Positions 25,573 to 35,899 of a stretch of DNA of 44,335 nucleotides are shown here, piece after piece (the stretch's first letter is position 1; each line of letters begins with the position of its first letter). The notes under the pieces are model-generated. The model had not been told where the DNA came from. It saw only the letters and a list, made by a program, of their open reading frames with translations, and ran no database searches. The position numbers were made by a program, and so were the translations under genes. The DNA is from Bacteroides caecigallinarum (GTDB taxonomy: Bacteria > Bacteroidota > Bacteroidia > Bacteroidales > Bacteroidaceae). The stretch covers positions 1 through 44,335 of the forward strand of contig NZ_JADYTF010000014.1 of assembly GCF_021530995.1 (NCBI RefSeq). The letters run 5' to 3'.

Positions 25573-26598
25573 TTATTGATTAATAACAGCCGAAGTCACT
25601 TCACAAATATACATTATATATTCTTTGTTAGTGTCAACGCTCTGATTAAGCGATTTCAGTTCTTCTGCAGAAAGTTCCTGAGTCATCGTTTTCTTGCACT
25701 CTATCACGATTTCAGCTTTTGACGATTTGTCTTTATAGAAAGAAACTGTGTATAATGGTGAACTTTCCATGTTCTTGCATATATCAGACTGTTTTTTGTC
25801 AATCAGAATGTATGCCACATCTTTATTGAAAAGTTTGCCGAATCCTCCCCAAGAGTTTGAATCAAGCTGTGTTTCCTTTCCGTTAGCTTTTATTGTTATT
25901 TTTCCGTTGGTAGCCATCTGTGCAAGATTTTCCGGCAACTCCGAAACTGCTACGACACCTGTTTTCTTTTCTACGTTTGGAACTACAGTGTTTGAGGATG
26001 GAGTGTCAAGAATTTTTTGACCCAGGCATTCTCTTACCGATGCAAACAGTGCGTCTTTCAAATCGATAGTCTCACGACGGAATTTTCCGCATATAGGGGC
26101 AAGTTTCGTTTTTTTCTTGTTCAGTGCCATATCGTCGGTAATCCATTCTTCGGCTGTATAACGTTCGCCTCCATCGCGATTCTCGTCGTACCAGTATCTG
26201 ATACGGCTCATGTTGAGACTACATTTGCCATCTTCTGTCAAAATGTAAAAATGATAGTAAATTCTGGTCCTGTCAAGCGAAAGTGCTGTTGAACTGAACA
26301 CCATGTATTCTTCTGCTGATGCTACAATCTCTCCCTTTCCCTCATTTTTATACACTACACGGCTATTGAGCTTTCCTTCGGAAACAAAGCGTTTTTCTGC
26401 CCATTGGAGCATTGTGGAATAAAGTTCCTCTTTTTTCATTGAAGGAACTTTGATTTCATCTTCGAAAACTATTTTATCGTCTTTAAAGGTTATTGCTCCT
26501 TCCAAATACTTAGGATTGGAATTATCGTCCTTTTTATTGTCTTTTGCATTGGCGAAAAAAGGTAAACATGCCAGGATTAATAAAAGTAAATTTTTCAT
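25573..26598 (-). CDS. Exported DUF4468 domain protein
   Basis: With the start at 26598 this is a 341-residue protein with a signal peptide ending FANA (about 1-18), so it is periplasmic or surface exposed. The region around VPSMKKEELYSTMLQWAEKRF, followed by alternating strands up to MSRIRYWYDE, fits the DUF4468 'TBP-like fold' family of Bacteroidota, whose function is unknown. A second region (about 225-330) has a similar strand pattern. The in-frame ATG 36 bases upstream is rejected because it would place hydrophilic residues before the signal peptide. The gene is monocistronic and diverges from rsmE. Confidence 0.82.
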   Translation of the reverse strand: MKNLLLLILACLPFFANAKDNKKDDNSNPKYLEGAITFKDDKIVFEDEIKVPSMKKEELYSTMLQWAEKRFVSEGKLNSRVVYKNEGKGEIVASAEEYMVFSSTALSLDRTRIYYHFYILTEDGKCSLNMSRIRYWYDENRDGGERYTAEEWITDDMALNKKKTKLAPICGKFRRETIDLKDALFASVRECLGQKILDTPSSNTVVPNVEKKTGVVAVSELPENLAQMATNGKITIKANGKETQLDSNSWGGFGKLFNKDVAYILIDKKQSDICKNMESSPLYTVSFYKDKSSKAEIVIECKKTMTQELSAEELKSLNQSVDTNKEYIMYICEVTSAVINQ

Positions 26599-26627
26599 GT
26601 TTGGGTTGTTTTTGTTATTAATAGCAG

Positions 26628-26635
26628 CAAACATA
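26628..26635 (-). promoter_or_regulatory. Candidate promoter of the DUF4468 gene
   Basis: The minus strand reads TATGTTTG, a perfect TAnnTTTG, about 30 bases upstream of the ATG. Confidence 0.45.
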
Positions 26636-26701
26636 CAAAAAATCTTTTTTTTGATGATATAAAGTCTTATTTCTATATGTTTTTATTTGTTAAATAAAAC
26701 A

Positions 26702-26767
26702 ACAGGTCGTTTGACTTTAAATGACAGGTTATTTTATTTTAAATGAACTGTCGTTTTAATTTAAGTG
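26702..26767. repeat. Three tandem 22-bp imperfect repeats
   Basis: Copies span 26702-26723, 26724-26745 and 26746-26767 with no spacer. Each has the form ACAGGT/ACTGTC, a T-rich centre, then TTTAAATG or TTTAAGTG. The 22-base period is about two helical turns, so all copies would face the same side of DNA. They sit in the intergenic region between the DUF4468 gene and rsmE, upstream of both candidate promoters. Confidence 0.7.
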
Positions 26768-26799
26768 TGTCCGGCATCCGAAGTGTCGGAAAAAATGGT

Positions 26800-26807
26800 T
26801 ACATTTG
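26800..26807 (+). promoter_or_regulatory. Candidate rsmE operon promoter
   Basis: TACATTTG matches TAnnTTTG 27 bases before the rsmE ATG; no good -33 element was found. Confidence 0.42.
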
Positions 26808-26834
26808 TTCGGTTTTAATTTCAATTATATCATT

Positions 26835-27536
26835 ATGCACGTATTTTATACCCCTGATATACTAACGGATTCTGAACTTCCGGCAGAGGAAGCAGGACAC
26901 TGTGTAAGAGTTTTACGACTGAATATAGGTGATGAGATTACACTGACCGACGGCAAAGGATATTTTTATAAAGCTGCCATAAGTGCTGCTTTGGGCAAGA
27001 GGTGTCAGGTCAGAATTCTGGAGAAAACATTTCAGGAACCTTTGTGGAAAGGACATTTGCATATAGCCATGGCTCCTACGAAAATGATGGACCGCATAGA
27101 GTGGTTTGCCGAGAAAGCTACTGAGATAGGTTTGGATGAGATTACTTTCCTTAACTGCCGTTACTCGGAGAGAAAGGTCATCAAGACTGAGAGGGTGGAG
27201 AAGATTGTGGTTTCAGCCGTAAAGCAATCGCTGAAAGCCCGTAAGCCGGTAATAAACGAAATGACAGACTTTGAGAAGTTTATGAATATGGATTTTAAGG
27301 GGGATAAATTTATAGCCCACTGTAATGAGGGAGAGAAAACTTTGCTTAAGGATGCTATAGTGCCTGGAAATGATGCTTTGGTACTGATAGGTCCTGAAGG
27401 GGATTTCAGTAAGGAGGAAGTGGAAATGGCATTAAAGAAAGGATTTAAGCCGGTTAGTCTGGGTAAGTCTCGTTTGCGTACTGAAACCGCCGCTTTGGTG
27501 GCTGTGCATACTATGAATCTTCTTAATGCTGAATGA
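26835..27536 (+). CDS. rsmE: 16S rRNA (uracil-1498-N3)-methyltransferase
   Basis: RsmE methylates N3 of U1498 in 16S rRNA with S-adenosylmethionine, in the trefoil-knot SPOUT fold. With the ATG at 26835 the protein has 233 residues. Conserved parts are the N-terminal PUA-like region (HVFYTPDILTDS, then HCVRVLRLNIGDEITLTDGKG), KATEIGLDEITFL with YSERK, and the knot signature IGPEGDFSKEEVEMALKKG then LGKSRLRTETAALVA. An in-frame TTG 30 bases upstream is not used, because MHVFYT is the family's normal start. DUF4836 follows 32 bases later. Confidence 0.95.
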   Translation: MHVFYTPDILTDSELPAEEAGHCVRVLRLNIGDEITLTDGKGYFYKAAISAALGKRCQVRILEKTFQEPLWKGHLHIAMAPTKMMDRIEWFAEKATEIGLDEITFLNCRYSERKVIKTERVEKIVVSAVKQSLKARKPVINEMTDFEKFMNMDFKGDKFIAHCNEGEKTLLKDAIVPGNDALVLIGPEGDFSKEEVEMALKKGFKPVSLGKSRLRTETAALVAVHTMNLLNAE

Positions 27537-27568
27537 TATCAGACGATTAACAAATAAATCAATAATTA

Positions 27569-29098
27569 ATGATGAAACTGAAATATTTATCCGTTCCGGT
27601 GCTGGCTTTGCTTATGGCTGCCTGTGGAAGTGCACCGGATTACAAAAATGCTATTCCTGCAAAATCAGCGGCCGTGGTTGCTGTTGATGCTAATTCTATG
27701 GCTGAGAAGGGGGGATTGAGCGGCGAAAATGCTGATAAAGAACTTCTCGCTAGATTGGAAAACATGGTGAAGAGTGGCCTTTCAAATTCTGATGCTCTTG
27801 TGGAGAAGATTTTTCGTGACGGTAAGGAGAGTGGTCTGGGACTGAAAGAAAAGATTTATCTTTTTATGGGAGAACAGGCGAAGATAGGTGGACTGCTGGT
27901 TAAGGTGACAGACAAGGATAAACTGGAAGACGTGTTGGAAGCTCTTAAGAAGCAGCAGCTCTGTCAGGAAATAAAAGAAACTGATGGATGCGAATGGACT
28001 GTAATGGGTAGTTGGCTCCTGGCATATAATGATGGGGCCATGATACTTGCGGCTGATAACAAGGGTACAGATCCTAAATCGCTTGTCAGACAGGCTTCTA
28101 TGTGGTTGCGACAGAAGGATGGTGAAGGTTTCTCTGCATCCGAGGACTTCAGACTGATGGAGCAGAAGAAAGGTGATATAATAGTATGGAGCTCGCTTGA
28201 GGTACTGCCTCATGAAGCTGTCTATCCTCTTACTATGGGTGTGTCGGCAGAATTGCGTCTGAAAGATATTAAGGCTATTTCTACAGTAGATTTCACTATT
28301 GGAAAGACTGTGATGGACGTAGAAGTGATGGTGGCTGACAAAGTTATGAAAGGCATTATGGAGAAGAAACAACAGGTCACTGCAAATGTAAAAGGTCATT
28401 ATCTTGATATATTCCCTCAGAATACTCCTTTTTGGGCTACGGCTAATATAAAAGGTGGAGAGTTTTATGACTTTTTATGCGGGAACCCTTCGTTGAGAAG
28501 ATATTTTGAGAAGTCGATGATACCGCTTGACTTCCGTTCTATTTTCAGTGCGATAAATGGTGATGTGGCTTTGGCTATGTCAGGACCAGATGGAGGTGAG
28601 TTTATAGCTTATGCTGACGTGTCGTCGGATGGTTTCATGAAGTCGTTTGAAACTCTGAAATCAATGGCTGCGCTTACAGGCGGACAGGTGATATTGCGCA
28701 ATCATGGTGAAAACGGATATGAATTCAAGACTGTGGATGGAAGCATGGTTGGACTTTCTTCAGGATATTTGGCTTTGTGGATAGGAGTAAAGGATGGCAG
28801 ATTCTATGTTACAAATAAGGAATCTCTGATTGAAAGGCGAGTGCTGGGACTTTCACTCCGCGACCGTGACTGGGGAAATAGAGTGGAAGGACAAAGGTTT
28901 TTCATGGTTTCGGACCTGTCGTCGCTTGACCGTCTGTTTGATTTGAGTAAAATAGAGGGAAGCATGGCTTCGGTTTTGGCTTTCTTTGGTGGGTTGGATT
29001 ATCTTACGGTGGAGAGTGCCGATGGTGGTAATGTCCATATAGAAATCATTATGAAGGACAAGAATCGTAATCCGCTTACTACATTATTTAATAATTAA
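27569..29098 (+). CDS. DUF4836 family lipoprotein
   Basis: This 509-residue protein has a lipoprotein signal peptide with lipobox MAAC (Cys19). After it, PDYKNAIPAKSAAVVAVDANSMAEKGGL is typical of DUF4836, a family of Bacteroidota envelope proteins without a known biochemical role. The body alternates strands and helices in two similar halves, each with MxGPDGG-like and VxDKxxL-like segments. It lies between rsmE and an ABC transporter pair, with only 5 bases before the ATPase gene. It could be an envelope partner of that transporter, which is inferred from position only. Confidence 0.88.
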   Translation: MMKLKYLSVPVLALLMAACGSAPDYKNAIPAKSAAVVAVDANSMAEKGGLSGENADKELLARLENMVKSGLSNSDALVEKIFRDGKESGLGLKEKIYLFMGEQAKIGGLLVKVTDKDKLEDVLEALKKQQLCQEIKETDGCEWTVMGSWLLAYNDGAMILAADNKGTDPKSLVRQASMWLRQKDGEGFSASEDFRLMEQKKGDIIVWSSLEVLPHEAVYPLTMGVSAELRLKDIKAISTVDFTIGKTVMDVEVMVADKVMKGIMEKKQQVTANVKGHYLDIFPQNTPFWATANIKGGEFYDFLCGNPSLRRYFEKSMIPLDFRSIFSAINGDVALAMSGPDGGEFIAYADVSSDGFMKSFETLKSMAALTGGQVILRNHGENGYEFKTVDGSMVGLSSGYLALWIGVKDGRFYVTNKESLIERRVLGLSLRDRDWGNRVEGQRFFMVSDLSSLDRLFDLSKIEGSMASVLAFFGGLDYLTVESADGGNVHIEIIMKDKNRNPLTTLFNN

Positions 29099-29103
29099 AA
29101 GGA

Positions 29104-29757
29104 ATGTTGAAAGTGGATAGGATAGAATTGGATAATCTGTTGCCTGGTGTTTTTTCCGGACGTGAACATATAGTCTCTGATGTATGGTGCCGAAAACAGG
29201 TTTTTGAGAAGGGAAAATCTTATCTGATTGAGGCTGCTTCCGGAACCGGTAAATCATCGCTGTGCAGCTTTATTTATGGCTACAGAAAGGATTATGAGGG
29301 AGTAATCCGTTTTGATGGTACAGACATAAGAAAAATGTCCGGTAATGAATGGACTGATGTGAGAAAGAGAAATTTGGGGATGATGTTTCAGGAATTGCGT
29401 CTGTTTCCGGAACTTACGGCAGGCGAGAATGTGATTCTGAAAAATAATCTGACACATTTCAGGGACGAGGAGCAGATTAGAAAATGGTTTTCCATGCTTG
29501 GAATAGATGATAAGTGGGCGGAACCGGTAGGGAAAATGTCCTTCGGACAGCAGCAAAGGGTGGCTTTCGTCAGGATGTTGTGTCAGCCTTCCGATTTTCT
29601 GTTTATGGACGAACCGGTTAGCCATCTGGATGATGCCAACGGAAATGTTATGGCAAAAATTCTTGAAGGTGAAATTCGTGAAAGGGGAGTGGGCGTGATA
29701 GTGACTTCCATAGGCCGTCGTCTGAACATTAATTACAATGTCGAAATGAAACTTTAA
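29104..29757 (+). CDS. ABC transporter ATPase, LolD/FtsE-like, with degenerate motifs
   Basis: This 217-residue ATPase partners the permease that begins 19 bases later. Walker A is AASGTGKS (44-51), with Ala in place of the first Gly. The Q-loop is FQELRLFPELTAGENV, the signature is MSFGQQQR (145-152) rather than LSGGQ, and Walker B is FLFMDEP (D169, E170) with a D-loop. The switch His that normally follows VTH is missing (VTSIGRR). Family members drive lipoprotein release or mechanical signalling across the inner membrane. The missing His suggests slow or altered ATP hydrolysis. Confidence 0.9.
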   Translation: MLKVDRIELDNLLPGVFSGREHIVSDVWCRKQVFEKGKSYLIEAASGTGKSSLCSFIYGYRKDYEGVIRFDGTDIRKMSGNEWTDVRKRNLGMMFQELRLFPELTAGENVILKNNLTHFRDEEQIRKWFSMLGIDDKWAEPVGKMSFGQQQRVAFVRMLCQPSDFLFMDEPVSHLDDANGNVMAKILEGEIRERGVGVIVTSIGRRLNINYNVEMKL

Positions 29758-29776
29758 AACATACAGAGGAATCAAG

Positions 29777-30955
29777 ATGCTTTGGAGATTATTAAAACAG
29801 CATATCAGCGTGGCACAGCTGGCAGGTTTCTTTATTGCCAATCTGTGTGGTATGGTGATAGTGATGCTGGGAATACAGTTCTATAATGATGTTTTGCCTG
29901 TGTTTACCCAGGAAGACAGTTTTATAAAGAAGGATTATATTGTAGTAACAAAAAAGGTGAGCACCCTGGGAAGTATTGCCGGAAAAAGCGGTACTTTCTC
30001 TTCATACGAGGTGGACGATCTGAAATCGCAGCCTTTTACGGTTGAAGTGGGAGCTTTCCAGCCTGCACAGTTTAAAGTTTCGGCTGGCATATCTTTCGGA
30101 GGAATGGATCTTTCTACTGCTATGTTTCTAGAATCAGTTCCAGACAATTTCGTGGATGTAAAGGCTGATGCATGGAGATACACTGAAGGACAGAAAGAAA
30201 TACCAATCATAATACCACGCAATTATCTCAATCTTTATAACTTCGGGTTTGCCAGAAGCCGCAATCTGCCACAATTGTCTGAGGGTATGGTTGGACTGGT
30301 ATCGCTCAATTTATATCTATCAGGCAATGGCATGAGAGATGTAAAGAAAGGGCGCATAGTGGGATTCTCCAACAGACTTAATACTATATTGGTGCCGGAA
30401 GCATTTATGAGAAGCGCCAATGCTTCATACGGTGGAAATAAGGCTTGGGAACCGTCCAGGCTTATAATAGAAGTGGATAATCCTGCCGATGAAAGGATAG
30501 CGGAATATTTCAGCGATAACGGTTACGAGACAGAGGATAACAAGCTGGATGCAGGAAAAATTACTTGGTTCCTGAAGCTTGCTGTCGGAGTGGTTATGAC
30601 TGTCGGGTTGGTTATAAGCCTGCTTTCATTCTATATATTATTACTAAGTATCTATTTATTATTACAGAAGAATACCGACAAGTTGGAGAATCTTATTCTT
30701 ATGGGTTATAGCACTCAGAGTGTAGCCAAACCATATCAGATATTGACAGTAGTGATGAATTTCTCAGTTTTACTGCTATCTGTTATTGTGCTGCTATTCG
30801 TAAGAGAAATATATATGGATGCCCTTTCTGACATTATATCAGCAGAAAGTGAAGGAAATATGATGTGTGCATGTTTTTGTGGTGTGCTTTTGTTTGTCCT
30901 GGTGTCTGTTTATAATGTTATTGCTATAAGGAAAAAAATCAATTCCATAATGTAA
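29777..30955 (+). CDS. FtsX/MacB-type ABC transporter permease
   Basis: This 392-residue membrane protein has one N-terminal helix (about 13-34), a large periplasmic domain (about 35-262), and three C-terminal helices (about 263-298, 325-348, 362-385). That is the topology of the type VII (LolC/MacB/FtsX) superfamily. It forms the transporter with the ATPase just upstream. Position after a DUF4836 lipoprotein gene suggests lipoprotein or envelope work, but the substrate is not known. The downstream gap leads to the atp promoter without a clear terminator. Confidence 0.88.
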   Translation: MLWRLLKQHISVAQLAGFFIANLCGMVIVMLGIQFYNDVLPVFTQEDSFIKKDYIVVTKKVSTLGSIAGKSGTFSSYEVDDLKSQPFTVEVGAFQPAQFKVSAGISFGGMDLSTAMFLESVPDNFVDVKADAWRYTEGQKEIPIIIPRNYLNLYNFGFARSRNLPQLSEGMVGLVSLNLYLSGNGMRDVKKGRIVGFSNRLNTILVPEAFMRSANASYGGNKAWEPSRLIIEVDNPADERIAEYFSDNGYETEDNKLDAGKITWFLKLAVGVVMTVGLVISLLSFYILLLSIYLLLQKNTDKLENLILMGYSTQSVAKPYQILTVVMNFSVLLLSVIVLLFVREIYMDALSDIISAESEGNMMCACFCGVLLFVLVSVYNVIAIRKKINSIM

Positions 30956-31071
30956 AAGGCCATTTTTAGTTTAAAAAGTCTTTATTCACTGTGATAATAT
31001 GTAAATGGTATTGGGAAATATTTCTCATATTATGTCCTATAACATTGTTTAAGGACTAAAAAATGTTACTT

Positions 31072-31107
31072 TTTGGTACATTGTTACTGGATAAAACATT
31101 AAATTTG
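31072..31107 (+). promoter_or_regulatory. Candidate atp operon promoter
   Basis: TAAATTTG (31100-31107) is a perfect TAnnTTTG, with TTTG at 31072-31075 as a -33 candidate at slightly long spacing (24 bases). GTTAC occurs twice nearby. It lies about 40 bases upstream of atpD. Confidence 0.5.
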
Positions 31108-31142
31108 TGGTAATCAATTAAGATAATAATTTAACAGATTAG

Positions 31143-32672
<1,530 letters not shown>

Positions 32673-32677
32673 CGACT

Positions 32678-32950
32678 ATGGACAGGAAGAATTTGAATCT
32701 GGTGATTATTTCACCGGAGCGCACTCTCTTCGATGGTCCTGTCAACTGGGTGGAACTGCCTGGTGAACTTGGTAAATTCCAGTTGCTTGTAAACCATGCT
32801 CCGATAATATCTTCGCTGAAAGAAGGTGAAGTTGTCTATCAGTGTGGCGAAGCGCAGTACAGGGTAAAGAGAGATACGCAAAGATTGAAAATTACAGGAG
32901 GATTCGTTGAGGTTAAAGATAATTTGGTCTCAGTGTGCGTAGAATTATAA
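32678..32950 (+). CDS. atpC: F1Fo ATP synthase subunit epsilon, short form
   Basis: This 90-residue protein has the epsilon beta-sandwich (LNLVIISPERTLFDGPVNWVELPGELGKFQLLVNHAPIISSLKEGEVVY, then ITGGFVEVKDNLVSV). It ends right after the sandwich and lacks the C-terminal helical pair that in E. coli (about 139 residues) can insert into F1 and inhibit ATP hydrolysis. There is no frameshift: the stop is clean and the next gene starts 19 bases later. Confidence 0.95.
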   Translation: MDRKNLNLVIISPERTLFDGPVNWVELPGELGKFQLLVNHAPIISSLKEGEVVYQCGEAQYRVKRDTQRLKITGGFVEVKDNLVSVCVEL

Positions 32951-32969
32951 ACCGAAAAATCTGAAAAAC

Positions 32970-33389
32970 ATGTTTTTGCTAAAGGCAAAGAGGATATTTA
33001 TAAAAAAAATGACAATATTGACTTTGATATTGTCTGTTGTGATAGGTTTGATTTACCATTTGTTTATACCAGACAGGTATTTTCCGTGGTTTCCTGCCAT
33101 TCCTGTGTTTTTTTACCTCTTCGGTCTGTTCTACATCAACATGTTTTCCATGGCTTATCGGCTGGGAGAGGACAAGATGATTCCACTGTTCCTGGTTTGT
33201 AAAGGAACCAAGTTTCTTGTAAGCATTCTGATTGTTTCAATATACTGTTATGCGGTACAGCATGAAATTGTGGCTTTCTTTGCAACATTTGTGGTATTCT
33301 ATATTTCTTTTTTGATATTCGAGACTGTATATTTTACCAGTATCGAACTGAGACTTATTAAGAAGAAAAAACTAAAACAGAAACAATGA
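32970..33389 (+). CDS. AtpI-like four-helix membrane protein
   Basis: This 139-residue protein has four predicted membrane helices (about 15-33, 43-60, 75-95, 101-122) and a Lys-rich C-terminal tail. It lies inside the atp operon, between epsilon and subunit a, and overlaps atpB by 4 bases (ATGA). That location and topology suggest the role of AtpI or a related assembly factor for the c-ring or magnesium supply, although sequence similarity to AtpI is not obvious. Confidence 0.8.
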   Translation: MFLLKAKRIFIKKMTILTLILSVVIGLIYHLFIPDRYFPWFPAIPVFFYLFGLFYINMFSMAYRLGEDKMIPLFLVCKGTKFLVSILIVSIYCYAVQHEIVAFFATFVVFYISFLIFETVYFTSIELRLIKKKKLKQKQ

Positions 33390-34447
33390 GAAAAGTACGT
33401 TACATATGGACTTTAGTATTACTGATGGTTTTTACATCAGGTTTCGCATCTGCCGAGACTTCTGACGAAGGCGGTGAAGTGGATGTCAACGAACTGGTGT
33501 TCGGACATATCAACGACTCTTATTCCTGGCACATAGTAACTATTGGAGATACTCATATCACTATTCCACTTCCGGTAATAGTTAAAAGCAGTACCGGATG
33601 GCATGTGTTTTCTTCAGAGAAACTGGAAGAAGGAGAATATGAGGGCCTTTATATAGCTGAAGGTGGAGCATACGACGGAAAGATTGTAGAACGTAATGCC
33701 GCTGGCGAGGAGGTTCGTCCTTGGGACATGTCCATAACAAAGAATGTTGTTGGACTCATGATAAACAGCGCTATTTTGGTGTGGATAGTTCTTGGATGTG
33801 CCAGATGGTATAAAAAACATCCTGTTGAGAATGGAGCACCAAGAGGCGGTGTTGGTATGGTAGAGTCAATGGTGCTGATGATTTATAACGACGTTATCAA
33901 GGAAGGAGTAGGTCCTAGTTATGAACGTTATGCACCGTATCTGCTGACTGCATTTTTCTTTATATTGGTAAATAACCTTATGGGACTTATTCCAATATTC
34001 CCGGGTGGTGCCAATGTAACAGGTAATATAGCAATCACGCTTGTGCTGGCTTTGTTGACTTTCTTTTTTACTAATGCTTTTGCAACCAAAGAATATTGGA
34101 AAGATATATTCTGGCCTGACGTACCGGTATGGCTTAAGGCTCCTATACCTATGATGCCAGTGATAGAGTTCTTCGGTCTGTTCACTAAGCCTTTCGCTCT
34201 TATGATTCGTCTTTTTGCCAATATAATGGCAGGTCATGCAGCTATTCTCAGTTTGCTGTCCATCATTTTCATAACAGTGAAAATAGGTCCGCTACTGAAT
34301 GGTGCAATGACTTTTGTGTCAGTAGCGTTTGGTATATTCATGACGGCTCTTGAGCTTCTGGTGGCTTTCATCCAGGCTTATGTGTTCACTATGCTTTCGG
34401 CTGTATTTATCGGTCTTTCCAAGGTAAAGGAAAAAGAGGAAAACTAA
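33386..34447 (+). CDS. atpB: F1Fo ATP synthase subunit a
   Basis: Subunit a forms the proton half-channels next to the c-ring. The 353-residue protein is longer than E. coli AtpB because of an N-terminal signal peptide (1-23, ending ASA) and a periplasmic stretch with short strands (about 25-115). Five or more helices follow. The essential Arg275 lies in FALMIRLFANIMAGHAAIL. LLVAFIQAYVFTMLSAVFIG is the conserved final helix. It overlaps the AtpI-like gene and is followed by a 106-base gap with a hairpin before atpE. Confidence 0.95.
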   Translation: MRKVRYIWTLVLLMVFTSGFASAETSDEGGEVDVNELVFGHINDSYSWHIVTIGDTHITIPLPVIVKSSTGWHVFSSEKLEEGEYEGLYIAEGGAYDGKIVERNAAGEEVRPWDMSITKNVVGLMINSAILVWIVLGCARWYKKHPVENGAPRGGVGMVESMVLMIYNDVIKEGVGPSYERYAPYLLTAFFFILVNNLMGLIPIFPGGANVTGNIAITLVLALLTFFFTNAFATKEYWKDIFWPDVPVWLKAPIPMMPVIEFFGLFTKPFALMIRLFANIMAGHAAILSLLSIIFITVKIGPLLNGAMTFVSVAFGIFMTALELLVAFIQAYVFTMLSAVFIGLSKVKEKEEN

Positions 34448-34466
34448 AACAAACAAAAAAAACAAT

Positions 34467-34511
34467 TGTGATAAACAGATATATGGCTAAGTAGCCGTAA
34501 CAGACTTATCA
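34467..34511 (+). promoter_or_regulatory. Hairpin in the atpB-atpE gap
   Basis: GTGATAA (34467-34473) pairs with TTATCAC (34505-34511). Inside it GGCT (34484-34487) pairs with AGCC (34492-34495). No T-run follows, so it is not a typical terminator. It lies in the only sizeable gap of the atp operon, before the gene for the high-copy c subunit, and could protect or process the mRNA. Confidence 0.55.
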
Positions 34512-34541
34512 CTTTATAAATTTTAAAAATAACAAACTTAA

Positions 34542-34808
<267 letters not shown>

Positions 34809-34818
34809 TAATCAGCGT

Positions 34819-35319
34819 ATGGGATTGTTGACTCCGGATCCGGGGTTACTGTTCTGGATGGTAGTGGTATTCGGTATTGTCTTCTTTTTGTTGGCAAAAT
34901 ACGGATTTCCTGTTATCATCAAGATGGTAGACGACCGGAAGGCATATATCGATAACTCTCTTAAAGCCGCACGCGAAGCCAATGCACAATTGGCAAACGT
35001 AAAGGCCGAAAGCGAGAAAATCCTTGCTCAGGCTCATGAAGAACAAGCTAGAATTCTGAAATCAGCCACTGAAACACGTGACCGCATCATAAAAGATGCT
35101 CAGGAGAAGGCTCGTTTGGAAGGTGACCGTCTGATGGAAGAAATGAAAAAGCAGATTGAGACTGAAAAAGAAAGTGCAATCCGAGATATCCGTCGTCAGG
35201 TGGCTTTGCTTTCAGTAGGTGTTGCCGAAAAGGTAATACGTACCAAATTGGCCGATGCTAAGGAACAGACTGAACTTATAAGTCGATTAGTAGACGAGAT
35301 GGTTGAATCTTCTAAATAA
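34819..35319 (+). CDS. atpF: F1Fo ATP synthase subunit b
   Basis: This 166-residue stator subunit has an N-terminal membrane helix (about 8-28: LLFWMVVVFGIVFFLLAKYGFP) and then a long charged helix that forms the peripheral stalk. PVIIKMVDDRKAYIDNSLKAA is the usual junction. It is followed by atpH after 6 bases, and the order c-b-delta is conserved. Confidence 0.95.
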   Translation: MGLLTPDPGLLFWMVVVFGIVFFLLAKYGFPVIIKMVDDRKAYIDNSLKAAREANAQLANVKAESEKILAQAHEEQARILKSATETRDRIIKDAQEKARLEGDRLMEEMKKQIETEKESAIRDIRRQVALLSVGVAEKVIRTKLADAKEQTELISRLVDEMVESSK

Positions 35320-35325
35320 CCGGTT

Positions 35326-35880
35326 ATGAATATAGGAGTAGTTTCAAAGCGTTATGCCAAGGCTTTATTGGACTTTGCAATAGCCAGAGGCAATGAAGAA
35401 AAAATATACAAGGAGGTTGAAACGCTGGCCGGACATTTTGGTAACGTACCTGATTTGAAAAAAACAATAGAAAATCCTGTTGTGACAAGAAAGGCCAAAT
35501 TGGATTTGCTGATTGAAGCATCAGGCGGAAAGAATGTCAGTGAAGAAATGAAACGTTTCCTTCAACTCGTGATTGACGGAAAAAGAGAGAAATTCTTGCA
35601 TTTCATGACATGGTCGTTCATAGACCAGTACCGGGAAAGGAAGCATATATTGATGGGTAGACTGACTACGGCTGTTGAAGCTCCTGAACTTGTTAGACAT
35701 CTGGAGGAAATCGGTGCGCTCAAGACTGAATCAAAGGTGGTAATCGAAGCTAATATTGATCCTTCCATTATTGGGGGTTATATTATGGAAATTGACGGAT
35801 ACCGTTTGGATGCAAGTGTAGCCAACCAGCTTAGAAATATCAGACGTCAGTTTATTGATAAAAACAGAAGAATAGTATAA
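35326..35880 (+). CDS. atpH: F1Fo ATP synthase subunit delta
   Basis: This 184-residue subunit links the peripheral stalk to the top of F1. VSKRYAKALLDFAIARG at the N-terminus and IGGYIMEIDGYRLDASVANQLRNIRRQF at the C-terminus are the family signature. It lies 6 bases after atpF and 19 before atpA. Confidence 0.95.
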   Translation: MNIGVVSKRYAKALLDFAIARGNEEKIYKEVETLAGHFGNVPDLKKTIENPVVTRKAKLDLLIEASGGKNVSEEMKRFLQLVIDGKREKFLHFMTWSFIDQYRERKHILMGRLTTAVEAPELVRHLEEIGALKTESKVVIEANIDPSIIGGYIMEIDGYRLDASVANQLRNIRRQFIDKNRRIV

Positions 35881-35899
35881 TTATTTGAATTGATTAATA

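Noticed and set aside
27782-28399. Minus-strand frame inside the DUF4836 gene
   Set aside because: Shadow of the coding strand; no domain or signal.
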